From BHER01 sp051652245 (GTDB lineage: Bacteria; Bacillota_I; Bacilli_A; Culicoidibacterales; Culicoidibacteraceae): DNA of 64,000 nt. Positions 47,877 through 56,139 of this stretch are shown here, piece by piece. The stretch covers positions 1 through 64,000 of the forward strand of contig JBOFTV010000045.1 of NCBI GenBank assembly GCA_051652245.1, written 5' to 3'. A model generated the notes under the pieces. The model was not told the origin of the DNA and did not search any database. It worked only from the letters and a program-made list of their open reading frames with translations. Position 1 is the first letter of the stretch, and each line of letters opens with the position of its first letter. Both the position numbers and the translations under genes were made by a program.

Positions 47877-47918
47877 TAAAACCGGGTAGCTTTTAAAAAA
47901 AAAGCTACCCGGTTTTAT
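47876..47918 (+). terminator. murQ terminator
   Basis: About 19-bp stem AAAACCGGGTAGCTTTT/AAAAGCTACCCGGTTTT; short T-rich tail. Confidence 0.85.
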
Positions 47919-47941
47919 CGTAAAAGGTGTAAAAAAAGCGC

Positions 47942-47970
47942 TTGCCTTTTTTAAAAAAAATCGGTATAAT
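47942..47970 (+). promoter_or_regulatory. Promoter of the P-type ATPase gene
   Basis: TTGCCT (47942-47947), 17 bp, TATAAT (47965-47970). Confidence 0.85.
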
Positions 47971-47976
47971 GTTATT

Positions 47977-48115
47977 TAAGTATAAGAAAATCACATAGTA
48001 GTTTATTGCTATGAAATTAGTAGAGAACTTATGTGTAATCACGTTTTAATAATGAGGGGGATCAGTCTTTTATCCTGTTATTAAATCTGATTAGATATGA
48101 GTTTTTTTTACGAAT
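47977..48115 (+). promoter_or_regulatory. Long structured leader of the P-type ATPase mRNA
   Basis: The 165-nt untranslated leader contains CACATA/TATGTG (closing an inner CATAG/CTATG hairpin), a TTTAATAA/TTATTAAA hairpin with a purine-rich loop (GGGGGATCAG), and later CTGAT that can pair with ATCAG in that loop, before a run of eight T. It does not match yybP-ykoY or other leaders I know. Could be a metal-sensing attenuator (inference). Confidence 0.4.
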
Positions 48116-48135
48116 TATTAAAAGGAGATTAGAGG

Positions 48136-50721
48136 ATGTTTTGGACAAAGAGTGTTGAGGAAACAACAGTAGAATTGGAAACAGATATTGAACAGGGGTT
48201 AACTGACCAATCAGTTATTGATGCAGGCCAGAAATATGGTGAAAATGTTTTGCCAAAAGCAAAGAGACAATCAGCAATCAGTATATTTTTTAGTAGCTTT
48301 TTAGAGCCACTTGTTTTGGTCTTATTAGGTGTAGTTGCTATTTGTTTATTTATTGGGGAGTTCAAAGAAGCGATTATCATTACAGTAATTGTGATTATTA
48401 ATGCTATAATTGGAACAGTACAAGAAATCAAATCACAAAATGCGCTAGATGCTTTAGAAGAATTATCAACTCCACGGACATCGGTAAGACGTAATGGCAA
48501 AGTCGTGGAAATTGATTCATCAAAATTAGTTGTAGGTGATATTGTTCTCCTGGAGGCCGGGAAATTTATTCCTGCAGACTTACGACTTGTGGATACATCA
48601 ATTTTACAAATTGACGAATCGGCTTTAACAGGTGAGTCAGTACCGGTTGATAAAATAAAGGGTGCATTAGTTAGCGAAGAGCTGCCATTAGCGGAGCGAA
48701 TAAATATGGCATACATGTCAACGTTTATTACAAATGGTCGAGCAGTAGGGATTGTTATTGCTGTTGGTAAAAAGACGGAAATTGGTAAAATAGCAGTGAT
48801 GATGACAGAGGCTGATAAGACACAAACGCCATTACAACAGCGATTAGCACAACTAAGTAAATATATCTCAATCGGTGCTTTTGTGTTAGCTTTGCTGATG
48901 CTAGGCTTAAATCTCTTAAAGGGAGCAGAATTAGCAACAGCATTTGTTACTTCAATTACGATGGCTGTAGCAATCATTCCTGAAAGTTTACCGGTAATTG
49001 TATCAATTATTTTGGCAATTAGTGTTGTTCAAATGGCAAAACATAATGCAATTGTCAAAAAAATGCCAGCGGTTGAAACTCTAGGAGCAGTTAACATTAT
49101 CTGCACGGATAAAACAGGAACGTTAACAATAAATCAAATGACCGTTAAAAAGCTTTTTACAGCAATGGGGCAAGTTCATGATTTAGAAGCAAAAGAAGAT
49201 CCATCACAAGGAGAACGAGAATTGTATCATGCGATGATTCTTTGTAATGACTCACTAATTGATGAAAATGAAACTAGAATTGGTGATCCAACAGAATTAG
49301 CATTGACAATTGTAGGTAAGTTATATGGAAAAGATGATGAAATATCATTTAGAAAAAGGCATCCACGAGTAGATGAATTACCATTTGATTCTGAGCGTAA
49401 ACTAATGACCACAGTACATAAAACGACAAAAAGGGAAATTGCCTATACAAAAGGGGCTTTGGACCAACTATTAGCGCGTTGTACAAAAATATTAATGGAT
49501 AGCGGGATCGAAACACTAACAGATAGCCAAAAGCAGAGTATTATGGAACAGGCGGAAACAATGTCAAATACTGCACTAAGGGTACTAGGATTTGCTTATA
49601 AATTAGGTGATGGACCACTAGAGACAGAACTAACATTTATTGGTGCTGTGGGGATGATTGATCCAGAGCGAGTAGAAGCAAAAGTTGCAATTGAGCGTGC
49701 CTTAGCTGCAGGCGTTATTACAATTATGATTACAGGTGATCATAAAAGTACCGCATTTGCAATCGCTAAAAACTTAAATATGGTAGAAGATATTAGTCAG
49801 GTAATTTCAGGAGGTGAGTTAGATGAACTTACTGATGAGCAATTTAATGAAAATGTAGCACAGTATCGTGTCTTTTCGCGCGTTAGTCCCGAGCATAAGG
49901 TAAGAATTGTTAAAGCGCTGCAGGCACAGGGAAATATTGTATCAATGACTGGTGATGGCGTTAATGATGCTCCAAGTTTACAAGTAGCACATATTGGTGT
50001 AGCGATGGGAATTACGGGAACGGATGTTGCAAAAGGTGCAGCAGATATGATTTTAATGGATGATAACTTTTCAACAATTGTTAGTGCAATTGAAGAGGGA
50101 CGTAACATTTATAATAAAATTAAGCGCTCAATTGCCTTCATTATTTCAACGAATTTAGGAGAAGTATCAGCAATTTTTATTGCTGTCCTCCTGGGATATA
50201 TTGAACCACTTACAGCGGTGCAAGTATTATGGGTTAATTTAATTGTCGAATCACTAATTGCAATTCCTCTGGGGATGGATAAAAATGATCCAACGGTAAT
50301 GAATCAATTACCACGTGAAAATAAAGAATCAATCTTCAAAAATATGTACGGAACAATTGGTATTTTATCTACCTCTGTTATCGCTGCAGTCCTAATTGCC
50401 TACATTGGTGGTATAAATATTGGGGCAACACAAATAACCGCAGGGACAATGGCATTTATGGTCATGGCAACATCGCCAATGATTTATGCATTGAGTATGA
50501 GACAACCCAATAAAAGTATGTTTCATGATATGTTTGGTAATAAAGCATTAATTGGGGCAATTGTTGTGGGGATATTACTTAATATATCGTTGATTTGGAC
50601 TCCAGGATTAAATAGCTTCTTCTCACTAAATGCATTATCGGGAATACCACTGCTTATTGCTATTGTTTGTACACTAATTCCAACAATAGTATTTGAAATA
50701 AGTAAACTTGTTAAAAAATAA
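48136..50721 (+). CDS. P-type Ca2+-type cation ATPase (PacL/SERCA-like)
   Basis: 861 residues, P2A-type layout: four membrane segments, actuator TGES near 168, PESLP (variant of PEGLP) in M4 near 284, phosphorylation motif DKTGTLT near 330, FDSERKLMTT nucleotide domain near 425, TGDGVNDAP near 615, then six C-terminal segments (NLIVES near 700). Exports Ca2+ or related cations by ATP hydrolysis; resembles Listeria LMCA1. Cation-site residues of M4/M6 were not checked against structures. RBS AAAGGAGAT. A long leader precedes it. Alternative: Mn2+ transport. Confidence 0.9.
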   Translation: MFWTKSVEETTVELETDIEQGLTDQSVIDAGQKYGENVLPKAKRQSAISIFFSSFLEPLVLVLLGVVAICLFIGEFKEAIIITVIVIINAIIGTVQEIKSQNALDALEELSTPRTSVRRNGKVVEIDSSKLVVGDIVLLEAGKFIPADLRLVDTSILQIDESALTGESVPVDKIKGALVSEELPLAERINMAYMSTFITNGRAVGIVIAVGKKTEIGKIAVMMTEADKTQTPLQQRLAQLSKYISIGAFVLALLMLGLNLLKGAELATAFVTSITMAVAIIPESLPVIVSIILAISVVQMAKHNAIVKKMPAVETLGAVNIICTDKTGTLTINQMTVKKLFTAMGQVHDLEAKEDPSQGERELYHAMILCNDSLIDENETRIGDPTELALTIVGKLYGKDDEISFRKRHPRVDELPFDSERKLMTTVHKTTKREIAYTKGALDQLLARCTKILMDSGIETLTDSQKQSIMEQAETMSNTALRVLGFAYKLGDGPLETELTFIGAVGMIDPERVEAKVAIERALAAGVITIMITGDHKSTAFAIAKNLNMVEDISQVISGGELDELTDEQFNENVAQYRVFSRVSPEHKVRIVKALQAQGNIVSMTGDGVNDAPSLQVAHIGVAMGITGTDVAKGAADMILMDDNFSTIVSAIEEGRNIYNKIKRSIAFIISTNLGEVSAIFIAVLLGYIEPLTAVQVLWVNLIVESLIAIPLGMDKNDPTVMNQLPRENKESIFKNMYGTIGILSTSVIAAVLIAYIGGINIGATQITAGTMAFMVMATSPMIYALSMRQPNKSMFHDMFGNKALIGAIVVGILLNISLIWTPGLNSFFSLNALSGIPLLIAIVCTLIPTIVFEISKLVKK

Positions 50722-50724
50722 TCG

Positions 50725-50763
50725 AAAAGACAGCATCATTAATTAAAGATGCTGTCTTTTTTG
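50725..50763 (+). terminator. ATPase terminator
   Basis: 13-bp stem AAAAGACAGCATC/GATGCTGTCTTTT and T tail. Confidence 0.9.
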
Positions 50764-50772
50764 ATGCTCCCA

Positions 50773-50801
50773 TTGACAAAGACACAAAAACCTGTTAATA
50801 T
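50773..50801 (+). promoter_or_regulatory. Promoter of the hemolysin III gene
   Basis: TTGACA (50773-50778), 17 bp, extended -10 TGTTAATAT ending at 50801. Confidence 0.8.
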
Positions 50802-50829
50802 AGTATTATAAACTAGATGAGGTGATTTT

Positions 50830-51471
50830 ATGAATGACAGTATAAAGAAAGAAGAATACCTGAATACATTACTCCACGGAAGTGGGATGATAATTAGTAT
50901 TATTGGCTTAGTGATTCTTATAGGGATTGATTTTAATAGAGGAAGTGGTGCGGAATTAGCAAGTCTAATTATTTATGGTGGAGCAGTCGTTTTACTTTAC
51001 CTATGCTCAACACTACTTCACTATAGTAAGTTTAAGGGAGTGTCTCCCAAAAGTGAGCATATTTTTAGTGTCTGTGATCATAGCGCAATTTATTTGTTGA
51101 TTGCGGGAAGTTATACACCCTATATTGTGTTTATCTTACCACCAGCAGAAGCCCTTTTTTGGCTCTGTTTAATTTGGGGGGTAGCATGTTTTGGTGTAGT
51201 GTATCAGTTTTTCTTTATGGGTCGATTTCAGCATTTTTCGACAATTATTTATATTGTTATGGGGTGGCTAATTGTCTTTTTCTTTGCACCAGTAAGGCTT
51301 TTTCTTAGTGATGAAAGTCTCTTATTGTTATTTTTAGGTGGCCTTTCTTATACAGGGGGGACGATATTTTTTAGTATTCGAAAACCGTTTATGCATACTA
51401 TTTGGCATCTTTTTGTCATGATGGGAACGGCTTTTATTTATTTTTCGGTGATTTTACTTATTGTACAATAG
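50830..51471 (+). CDS. Hemolysin III / TrhA family membrane protein
   Basis: 213 residues, seven hydrophobic segments (PAQR/hemolysin III fold). Motifs: EYLNTLLHGSGMIISIIG near the N-terminus, STLLHYS near 60, CDHSAIYLLIAGSYTP near 85 and HTIWHLFVMMGTAFIYF near the end, with His/Asp that form the metal site in this family. Known to affect membrane homeostasis in Bacillus (TrhA); hemolytic activity is not implied. RBS AGATGAGGTG. Weak terminator follows. Confidence 0.9.
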   Translation: MNDSIKKEEYLNTLLHGSGMIISIIGLVILIGIDFNRGSGAELASLIIYGGAVVLLYLCSTLLHYSKFKGVSPKSEHIFSVCDHSAIYLLIAGSYTPYIVFILPPAEALFWLCLIWGVACFGVVYQFFFMGRFQHFSTIIYIVMGWLIVFFFAPVRLFLSDESLLLLFLGGLSYTGGTIFFSIRKPFMHTIWHLFVMMGTAFIYFSVILLIVQ

Positions 51472-51472
51472 G

Positions 51473-51499
51473 GCGCTTCAATAGTGAAGTAGCTTTTTC
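51473..51499 (+). terminator. Possible terminator after the hemolysin III gene
   Basis: GCTTCA/TGAAGT 6-bp stem with ATAG loop, AGC and five T. Confidence 0.55.
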
Positions 51500-51577
51500 T
51501 AAAAGTGAAAAAGGATAGGCGTGATCTGTAATTGATAGTATAATAGAATTAATAATCAGTAATTAAAGGAGAATGAA

Positions 51578-52372
51578 ATGATGCTAAAGAATAAAAAAAT
51601 TAAAATGGTTTTTTTTGATATTGATGATACATTGGTTGTAAAAGATAAGCAGTTTATGCCTAAAAGTGTACCAAAGGCGGTGGCAAAATTGCAGCAAGCG
51701 GGTATTAAAATTGGCATTGCTTCGGGGCGGGCAAGGTATGGTGTGGTACCAATGGTTGCCAAGCTAGACGCTGATGTTTATGTTACTATTAATGGACAAG
51801 CGGTTGAAAATAGGTTGGGTGAGGTAATTTATAGCAACCCCCTAGTTGCATCCGATGTAGAAGCAATTGTAGCTTGGTGTGATGCTAATGATATTGATTA
51901 TGGAATGGTAGGGAGTAAAAAATGTGCGGTATCTTTCTTAAGTGATGTCGTCAAAGATGCAATTACTGTGGTCTATGGTGAAGTTGATATCGATCCTAAT
52001 TTCTACAAGAACAATGAAATCTATCAAATGTGGACGTTTACAGAAGGGCAAGAAGAGGAGCAAATACCAGATAGCATCAAAGCTAATGTTAATATTGTTC
52101 GCTGGCATCCTAATAGCTGTGATCTTTTCCCTAAAAATGGCTCGAAAGCTAGGGGAATTGAAAAAGTATTAGCGAATTATGGCTTAACAAAAGAAGAAAT
52201 TATTGTTTTTGGTGATGGCTTAAATGATATTGAAATGTTTAAATATGCTGGCTTTTCAGTTGCTATGGGAAATGCCCACAGTGATTTAATCGTACATGCA
52301 GATTATCTCACAAAAGATATTGAAAACCATGGTATCGAACACGCTTTAATTGAACTAGGATTAATAACGTAA
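51578..52372 (+). CDS. Cof-type HAD hydrolase
   Basis: 264 residues. HAD motifs: I FFDIDDTL near 13 (nucleophile D), II ASGR near 48, III K in PKNGSKARGIEKVL near 190, IV FGDGLNDIEMF near 211. The C2B cap lies between II and III. Acts on sugar phosphates or related small phosphates; substrate unknown. RBS AAAGGAGAATGAA. Two adjacent ATGs (51578, 51581). Confidence 0.88.
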   Translation: MMLKNKKIKMVFFDIDDTLVVKDKQFMPKSVPKAVAKLQQAGIKIGIASGRARYGVVPMVAKLDADVYVTINGQAVENRLGEVIYSNPLVASDVEAIVAWCDANDIDYGMVGSKKCAVSFLSDVVKDAITVVYGEVDIDPNFYKNNEIYQMWTFTEGQEEEQIPDSIKANVNIVRWHPNSCDLFPKNGSKARGIEKVLANYGLTKEEIIVFGDGLNDIEMFKYAGFSVAMGNAHSDLIVHADYLTKDIENHGIEHALIELGLIT

Positions 52373-52375
52373 CGA

Positions 52376-52412
52376 AAAAAAGAACGAGAAATAAATATTT
52401 CTCGTTCTTTTT
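52376..52412. terminator. Bidirectional terminator between the HAD gene and rplT
   Basis: AAAAAGAACGAGAAAT/ATTTCTCGTTCTTTTT stem with a very short loop, A and T runs on both sides. Confidence 0.9.
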
Positions 52413-52417
52413 GCTGA

Positions 52418-53053
52418 TTATTTCAATAATGCTAAAATGTCAGCTTTCTTGCTTCCTGCAGGAATTGAAATTCCTTGCTCTTTAGCTAAGTCTTTTAATT
52501 CAGCAACAGTTAATTTACTGTTATCTGCTGTTTTAGCAGGTGCTACCTTAGCAACAGCTACTTTAGTTGCTGCCGCCTTTTTAGCGCCTGCAACTACTTT
52601 AACGACTGGTACGACAGGCTTTGGCCCATTTCCCGGTGTTACAGTGATTGTATTTTCAGAAGGTGAGTTAGCTCCAGTGATAACTGGCTTATTCCCTTTT
52701 TCAATCCCTTGTTTAGCTATTGTGACAAGTTGTCCAAACGCTTTATCATCGTGGATAGCAACTTCTGATAGCATTTTACGGTTTACTTCGATACCGGCAC
52801 ACTTTAACCCAAACATGAATGTGCTATATGACATACCATGGATTCTAGCTGCTGCATTAATACGAGTTACCCATAACTTACGGAAATCTCTTTTCTTTTG
52901 ACGACGATCACGGAATGCATACATGTATGATTTCATGACCTGCTCTTTAGCTGTACGGAATAAGAGATGCTTGGCACCATAATATCCTTTAGCTAATTTT
53001 AATATTTTCTTACGACGACGGCGCGCAACCGTTCCACCTTTAACTCGTGGCAT
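52418..53053 (-). CDS. rplT: 50S ribosomal protein L20 with a C-terminal extension and SAP/HeH-like domain
   Basis: 211 residues against about 118 for L20. Residues 1-~120 are canonical ([58 protein letters not shown]). Residues ~121-179 form a Pro/Thr, then Ala/Lys/Val-rich linker ([17 protein letters not shown]), and residues 180-211 ([15 protein letters not shown]...[10 protein letters not shown]) match the helix-extension-helix pattern of SAP/HeH or Rho N-terminal domains that bind nucleic acid. The reading frame is continuous and ends just before the terminator. Third gene of infC-rpmI-rplT. The core identity is certain; the role of the tail is unknown. Confidence 0.95.
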   Translation of the reverse strand: MPRVKGGTVARRRRKKILKLAKGYYGAKHLLFRTAKEQVMKSYMYAFRDRRQKKRDFRKLWVTRINAAARIHGMSYSTFMFGLKCAGIEVNRKMLSEVAIHDDKAFGQLVTIAKQGIEKGNKPVITGANSPSENTITVTPGNGPKPVVPVVKVVAGAKKAAATKVAVAKVAPAKTADNSKLTVAELKDLAKEQGISIPAGSKKADILALLK

Positions 53054-53095
53054 AATATAAAACCTCCTATATAGTTTATGTAATTAATTTCAAAA

Positions 53096-53296
53096 TTAGT
53101 TATGTAACATGTGTTTGATACGTTTCATATCTCCAGATGATATTAATCCTGATTTACGTAATTGTCTTCTTTGCTTAACTGATTTGTTAGCAGCAAGATG
53201 TCCTGTAAAAGCACTCCATCTTTTTAATTTTCCTGAACCAGTTTTCTTAACTCGTTTAGCAAGACCTTTATGTGTCTTCATTTTTACTTTTGCCAT
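53096..53296 (-). CDS. rpmI: 50S ribosomal protein L35
   Basis: 66 residues ([26 protein letters not shown]), full length, ending [30 protein letters not shown]. Between infC and rplT, as usual. Confidence 0.97.
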   Translation of the reverse strand: MAKVKMKTHKGLAKRVKKTGSGKLKRWSAFTGHLAANKSVKQRRQLRKSGLISSGDMKRIKHMLHN

Positions 53297-53320
53297 TGCG
53301 ATTTCCTCCTAATACCTGTT

Positions 53321-53863
53321 TTATTTTTTGATTGGGGCAAGCAGCATGTGCATGCTTCTGCCTTCTAATCTTGCACCAGACTCAACTGTTGCAAATTCGC
53401 TCATGCGCTCTGCAAAGCGATTCATAACATCTTTACCAATGTTTGAATGTGTAATAGCTCTTGCTCTAAAACGGATTGAAACTTTAACTTTATCGCCTTT
53501 AGCTAAAAACTTTTCTGTTTGGTTAGCTTTAGTTTCAAAGTCATGTGCATCAATTGTTGGGCTAAGCCGAACTTCTTTTGTTATCAACACTTTTTGATTT
53601 TTACGTGCTTCACGTTGTTTTCTCTGTTGTTCATAACGGAATTTTCCATAGTCCATAATTCGACATACGGGGGGAGCAGCGTTGGGTGAAATACAAACTA
53701 AATCAAGATTAGCAGTTGTAGATAATTTCAAAGCTTCTTCACGACTGATAACGCCAATTTGTTCTCCGTCAGCACCAATAACTCGAACTTCTTTAGCACG
53801 AATTGCTTGGTTCATAATAGTGCGATCTTGTTGTCTGCCGCGATTATTATTTTGCTTGTTAAT
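53321..53863 (-). CDS. infC: Translation initiation factor IF-3, AUU start
   Basis: 180 residues from an ATT codon at 53863. N-domain (INKQNNNRGRQQDRTIMNQAIRAKEVRVI), linker rich in K/R/E, C-domain with KVSIRFRARAITHSNIG near 125 and the MHMLLAPI end. The best Shine-Dalgarno (TTGGAGG) is 8 bp from the ATT; upstream TTG and GTG in frame would sit on the RBS. AUU starts on infC allow IF-3 to repress its own translation (known in Escherichia coli and Bacillus). First gene of infC-rpmI-rplT. Confidence 0.92.
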   Translation of the reverse strand: MNKQNNNRGRQQDRTIMNQAIRAKEVRVIGADGEQIGVISREEALKLSTTANLDLVCISPNAAPPVCRIMDYGKFRYEQQRKQREARKNQKVLITKEVRLSPTIDAHDFETKANQTEKFLAKGDKVKVSIRFRARAITHSNIGKDVMNRFAERMSEFATVESGARLEGRSMHMLLAPIKK

Positions 53864-53883
53864 AAGTAACACCTCCAAGGTAT

Positions 53884-53916
53884 AAAAAAATGGTTGTTAC
53901 AAATAGTGTAACAACC
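53884..53916 (-). terminator. Attenuator terminator in the infC leader
   Basis: Perfect stem GGTTGTTAC/GTAACAACC on the minus strand followed by a U run, 20 bp before the infC start codon. Confidence 0.85.
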
Positions 53917-54003
53917 AAAAAAATACAATTAACTCATATAATTTCATACCAGCCAACAACAGATACTGCGTCGGTCAAGGTGAGGCTGTTACCTACTTAT
54001 TCC
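53884..54003 (-). promoter_or_regulatory. L20-type leader of infC-rpmI-rplT
   Basis: About 120 nt of untranslated leader between the promoter and infC, with AAGTAGGT and ACAGCCT segments, then the attenuator hairpin. In Bacilli L20 binds such leaders and controls the operon by attenuation. Identified by position and hairpin, not by a covariance search. Confidence 0.7.
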
Positions 54004-54009
54004 TAGGCT

Positions 54010-54039
54010 ATTATACCATATGGCAGATAAATAAGTCAA
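54010..54039 (-). promoter_or_regulatory. infC operon promoter
   Basis: TTGACT (54034-54039), 18 bp, extended -10 TGGTATAAT (TATAAT at 54010-54015) on the minus strand. Confidence 0.85.
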
Positions 54040-54062
54040 TGGTATAATCAACAAAAAGAAGA

Positions 54063-54091
54063 TTGGCGTAAATGATGAAAAGTGATATAAT
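54063..54091 (+). promoter_or_regulatory. Promoter of the M29 aminopeptidase gene
   Basis: TTGGCG (54063-54068), 17 bp, extended -10 TGATATAAT ending at 54091. Confidence 0.65.
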
Positions 54092-54134
54092 ATAACATAG
54101 ATTTAAATGTTAAAAAAGAAGGGAATCAATACAA

Positions 54135-55373
54135 GTGATAAGCGAAAAACAATTACAATATATACAATTAATTATAAAAAAAGGACTAGGAATTAAACAA
54201 GGAGATCGGCTCCACATAATGGCGGACGTAAAATCAGCAGAATTCACGCAAAAAGTTGTTGAAAGTGCTTATTGTGCTGGAGCAATTGAAGTCGAAGTCT
54301 ATTATACGGATGAAGTAATTAGTCGATTAAAGGGAATCAATGATGAAGATGCATTATTTGATGTCTATCCAGAGAGTGAACACGTCAAGTTAGAAACATG
54401 GCTTGCAAAGGAGTCAAAAAGATTAACCCTAACATCACCAAACCCTGCGGGGATGGCGGGTGTTGAGAGTAGCCGAATAATGCGTTTTCAAAAAGCAGCA
54501 GAACAGCCGATGTCAAATTATCGAAAAGCGCTAATGGGGAATAATATTAGCTGGACAATTGCAGCTATTCCCAATGAAATATGGGCCAAAACAGTATTTC
54601 CCAACGCTGCAACAGAAAAAGAGGCAATGAAACTGCTTTGGGAAGCAATTTTTGCTAGTGTCCACTTAAATGATGGCCCGGATGCTTGTTTAAATTGGGA
54701 AAAGCACATTACAATATTACAGAAGAAAGTAGAACAATTAAATAAAGCAAATATTAAATCGCTCCACTATAAAAATAGCCTTGGAACCGACCTTGTTGTT
54801 AACCTACCAGAGGGACATCTCTGGGAAGGTGGAGGAGCTAAAAACAATAAAACAGGCGACTGGTTTGCTCCTAATATGCCAACAGAAGAAGTTTTCACAC
54901 TAGGAGATGCAAATCATGTAAATGGCATCGTTTATAGCTCAAAACCACTCTTGTTTTCCGGGCAATTAATTGATAATTTTTGGCTGGAATTCAAAGATGG
55001 AGCAGTTATTAAAGCGCAAGCACAGACGGGCGACAAAATGCTACAAGAATTACTTAAAGCTGATGATGGTGCCAGACGAATTGGCGAAGTTGCTTTAGTC
55101 CCATTTGATTCGCCGATATCGCAATCGGGAAATCTCTTTTCAATGACATTATTTGACGAAAACGCATCTTGTCATCTAGCACTAGGAAATGCCTACAGCG
55201 GCACACTCCCTAAAAGTATTGGTAAAACGAAAGCAGAATTAGCAGAAATGGGCTTTAACACATCACTAATTCATGTGGATTTTATGATTGGAACAGCAGA
55301 CTTAACAATTAGTGCAACAACAATAAATGGCGACAAAATTGACATTTTTACAAAAGGAAATTTCGCACTTTAA
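54135..55373 (+). CDS. M29 family aminopeptidase (PepS/AmpS-like)
   Basis: 412 residues, thermophilic aminopeptidase (M29) family. Metal-site segments: NMPTEEVFTLGD near 250, RRIGEVALVP near 315, ASCHLALGNAYSG near 345 and LIHVDFMIGT near 377, giving the E, E, H, Y, H, D ligands. Cytosolic; trims N-terminal residues from peptides. GTG start, RBS GAAGGGA. Divergent from infC. Confidence 0.93.
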   Translation: MISEKQLQYIQLIIKKGLGIKQGDRLHIMADVKSAEFTQKVVESAYCAGAIEVEVYYTDEVISRLKGINDEDALFDVYPESEHVKLETWLAKESKRLTLTSPNPAGMAGVESSRIMRFQKAAEQPMSNYRKALMGNNISWTIAAIPNEIWAKTVFPNAATEKEAMKLLWEAIFASVHLNDGPDACLNWEKHITILQKKVEQLNKANIKSLHYKNSLGTDLVVNLPEGHLWEGGGAKNNKTGDWFAPNMPTEEVFTLGDANHVNGIVYSSKPLLFSGQLIDNFWLEFKDGAVIKAQAQTGDKMLQELLKADDGARRIGEVALVPFDSPISQSGNLFSMTLFDENASCHLALGNAYSGTLPKSIGKTKAELAEMGFNTSLIHVDFMIGTADLTISATTINGDKIDIFTKGNFAL

Positions 55374-55379
55374 TAAATA

Positions 55380-55440
55380 AGAAAAGACCATGGTTCTAAC
55401 GTTAGACAAACAATCTAATATTAGCCTCATGGTCTTTTCT
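55380..55440. terminator. Bidirectional terminator after the aminopeptidase gene
   Basis: 13-bp stem AGAAAAGACCATG/CATGGTCTTTTCT, with an inner CTAACGTTAGA/TCTAATATTAG stem. Confidence 0.85.
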
Positions 55441-55461
55441 AGGTGAAATAAGCCAACTAAA

Positions 55462-56019
55462 TTATTTATAGTTAGCAATTTTTTTGCTTAGGTAGGCCCA
55501 TTGTTTTTTAGGGAAATAGAATAAGGCTGTTAATAGGGGGATATAAACGAAAGTTGCAGTAATAAATCGAAAAAGTAAGGCGGAAGTAACAACGGTCCAA
55601 AGTCTGGTAACATTGGGGACTAAAATCCAATACTGAAACACTAAAGCAATGGTACTTGCCAAAGTAATCCCCACATAAGCAATAAACAAATTTGCCCAAA
55701 TAATCCGCCTCAAGCCCAAATCCTTCTGATGAAAAAAAAGCCCTCCCATCATGCAGAACAAGCCCTCATTTAAGGTGAAAAAGGGATTGAAAATTGTGGG
55801 AGATAATGAAAACAAAATCAAATCAGCAATCACGCCCAAGAAGAACCCCATTTTAGCTCCTAAAAGCATACCAATAACGGGTAGAATAAAATAAGCAAGA
55901 TTAATTTGAATGACTCCAGGAATAATGGGAATTGAGGGGGTAATCTGTCTAATAACAACATAGAATGCAAGCAGCATCGCCGTTAGTGTAATTAATTTTA
56001 AATTTTGTTTGGTGTTCAT
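55462..56019 (-). CDS. ECF transporter S component, FolT-like
   Basis: 185 residues, about six membrane segments; substrate-binding subunit of an energy-coupling factor transporter. ITLTAMLLAFYVVIRQITPSIPIIPG and INLAYFILPVIGMLLGAKMGFFLGVIADLI are family-like; folate is the most likely substrate but not proved. The EcfA/EcfT module is not in the window. The ATG at 56019 is 8 bp after AAGGAG; an upstream ATG is too close. Confidence 0.75.
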   Translation of the reverse strand: MNTKQNLKLITLTAMLLAFYVVIRQITPSIPIIPGVIQINLAYFILPVIGMLLGAKMGFFLGVIADLILFSLSPTIFNPFFTLNEGLFCMMGGLFFHQKDLGLRRIIWANLFIAYVGITLASTIALVFQYWILVPNVTRLWTVVTSALLFRFITATFVYIPLLTALFYFPKKQWAYLSKKIANYK

Positions 56020-56096
56020 TAGCATCGCTCCTTGTAAATAGTTACTATTATTATAGCAGAAAAAGGGGGGGAAAGTAAAAGATAAGGTCAATTTAA

Positions 56097-56136
56097 CCCC
56101 AAAAAAAGGATGCCCATCAAAGGAGCATCCTTTTTT
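56097..56136 (-). terminator. Terminator of the DEAD-box helicase gene
   Basis: 12-bp stem AAAAAAGGATGC/GCATCCTTTTTT with U tail on the minus strand. Confidence 0.88.
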
Positions 56137-56139
56137 AAT

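Noticed and set aside
47925..47950. cre-like AGGCAAGCGCTTTTT on the minus strand at the P-type ATPase promoter
   Set aside because: It departs from consensus at two fixed positions.
48129..48977. 282-codon minus-strand open frame opposite the P-type ATPase
   Set aside because: Composition is that of a shadow of a membrane protein gene; no RBS and no family features.
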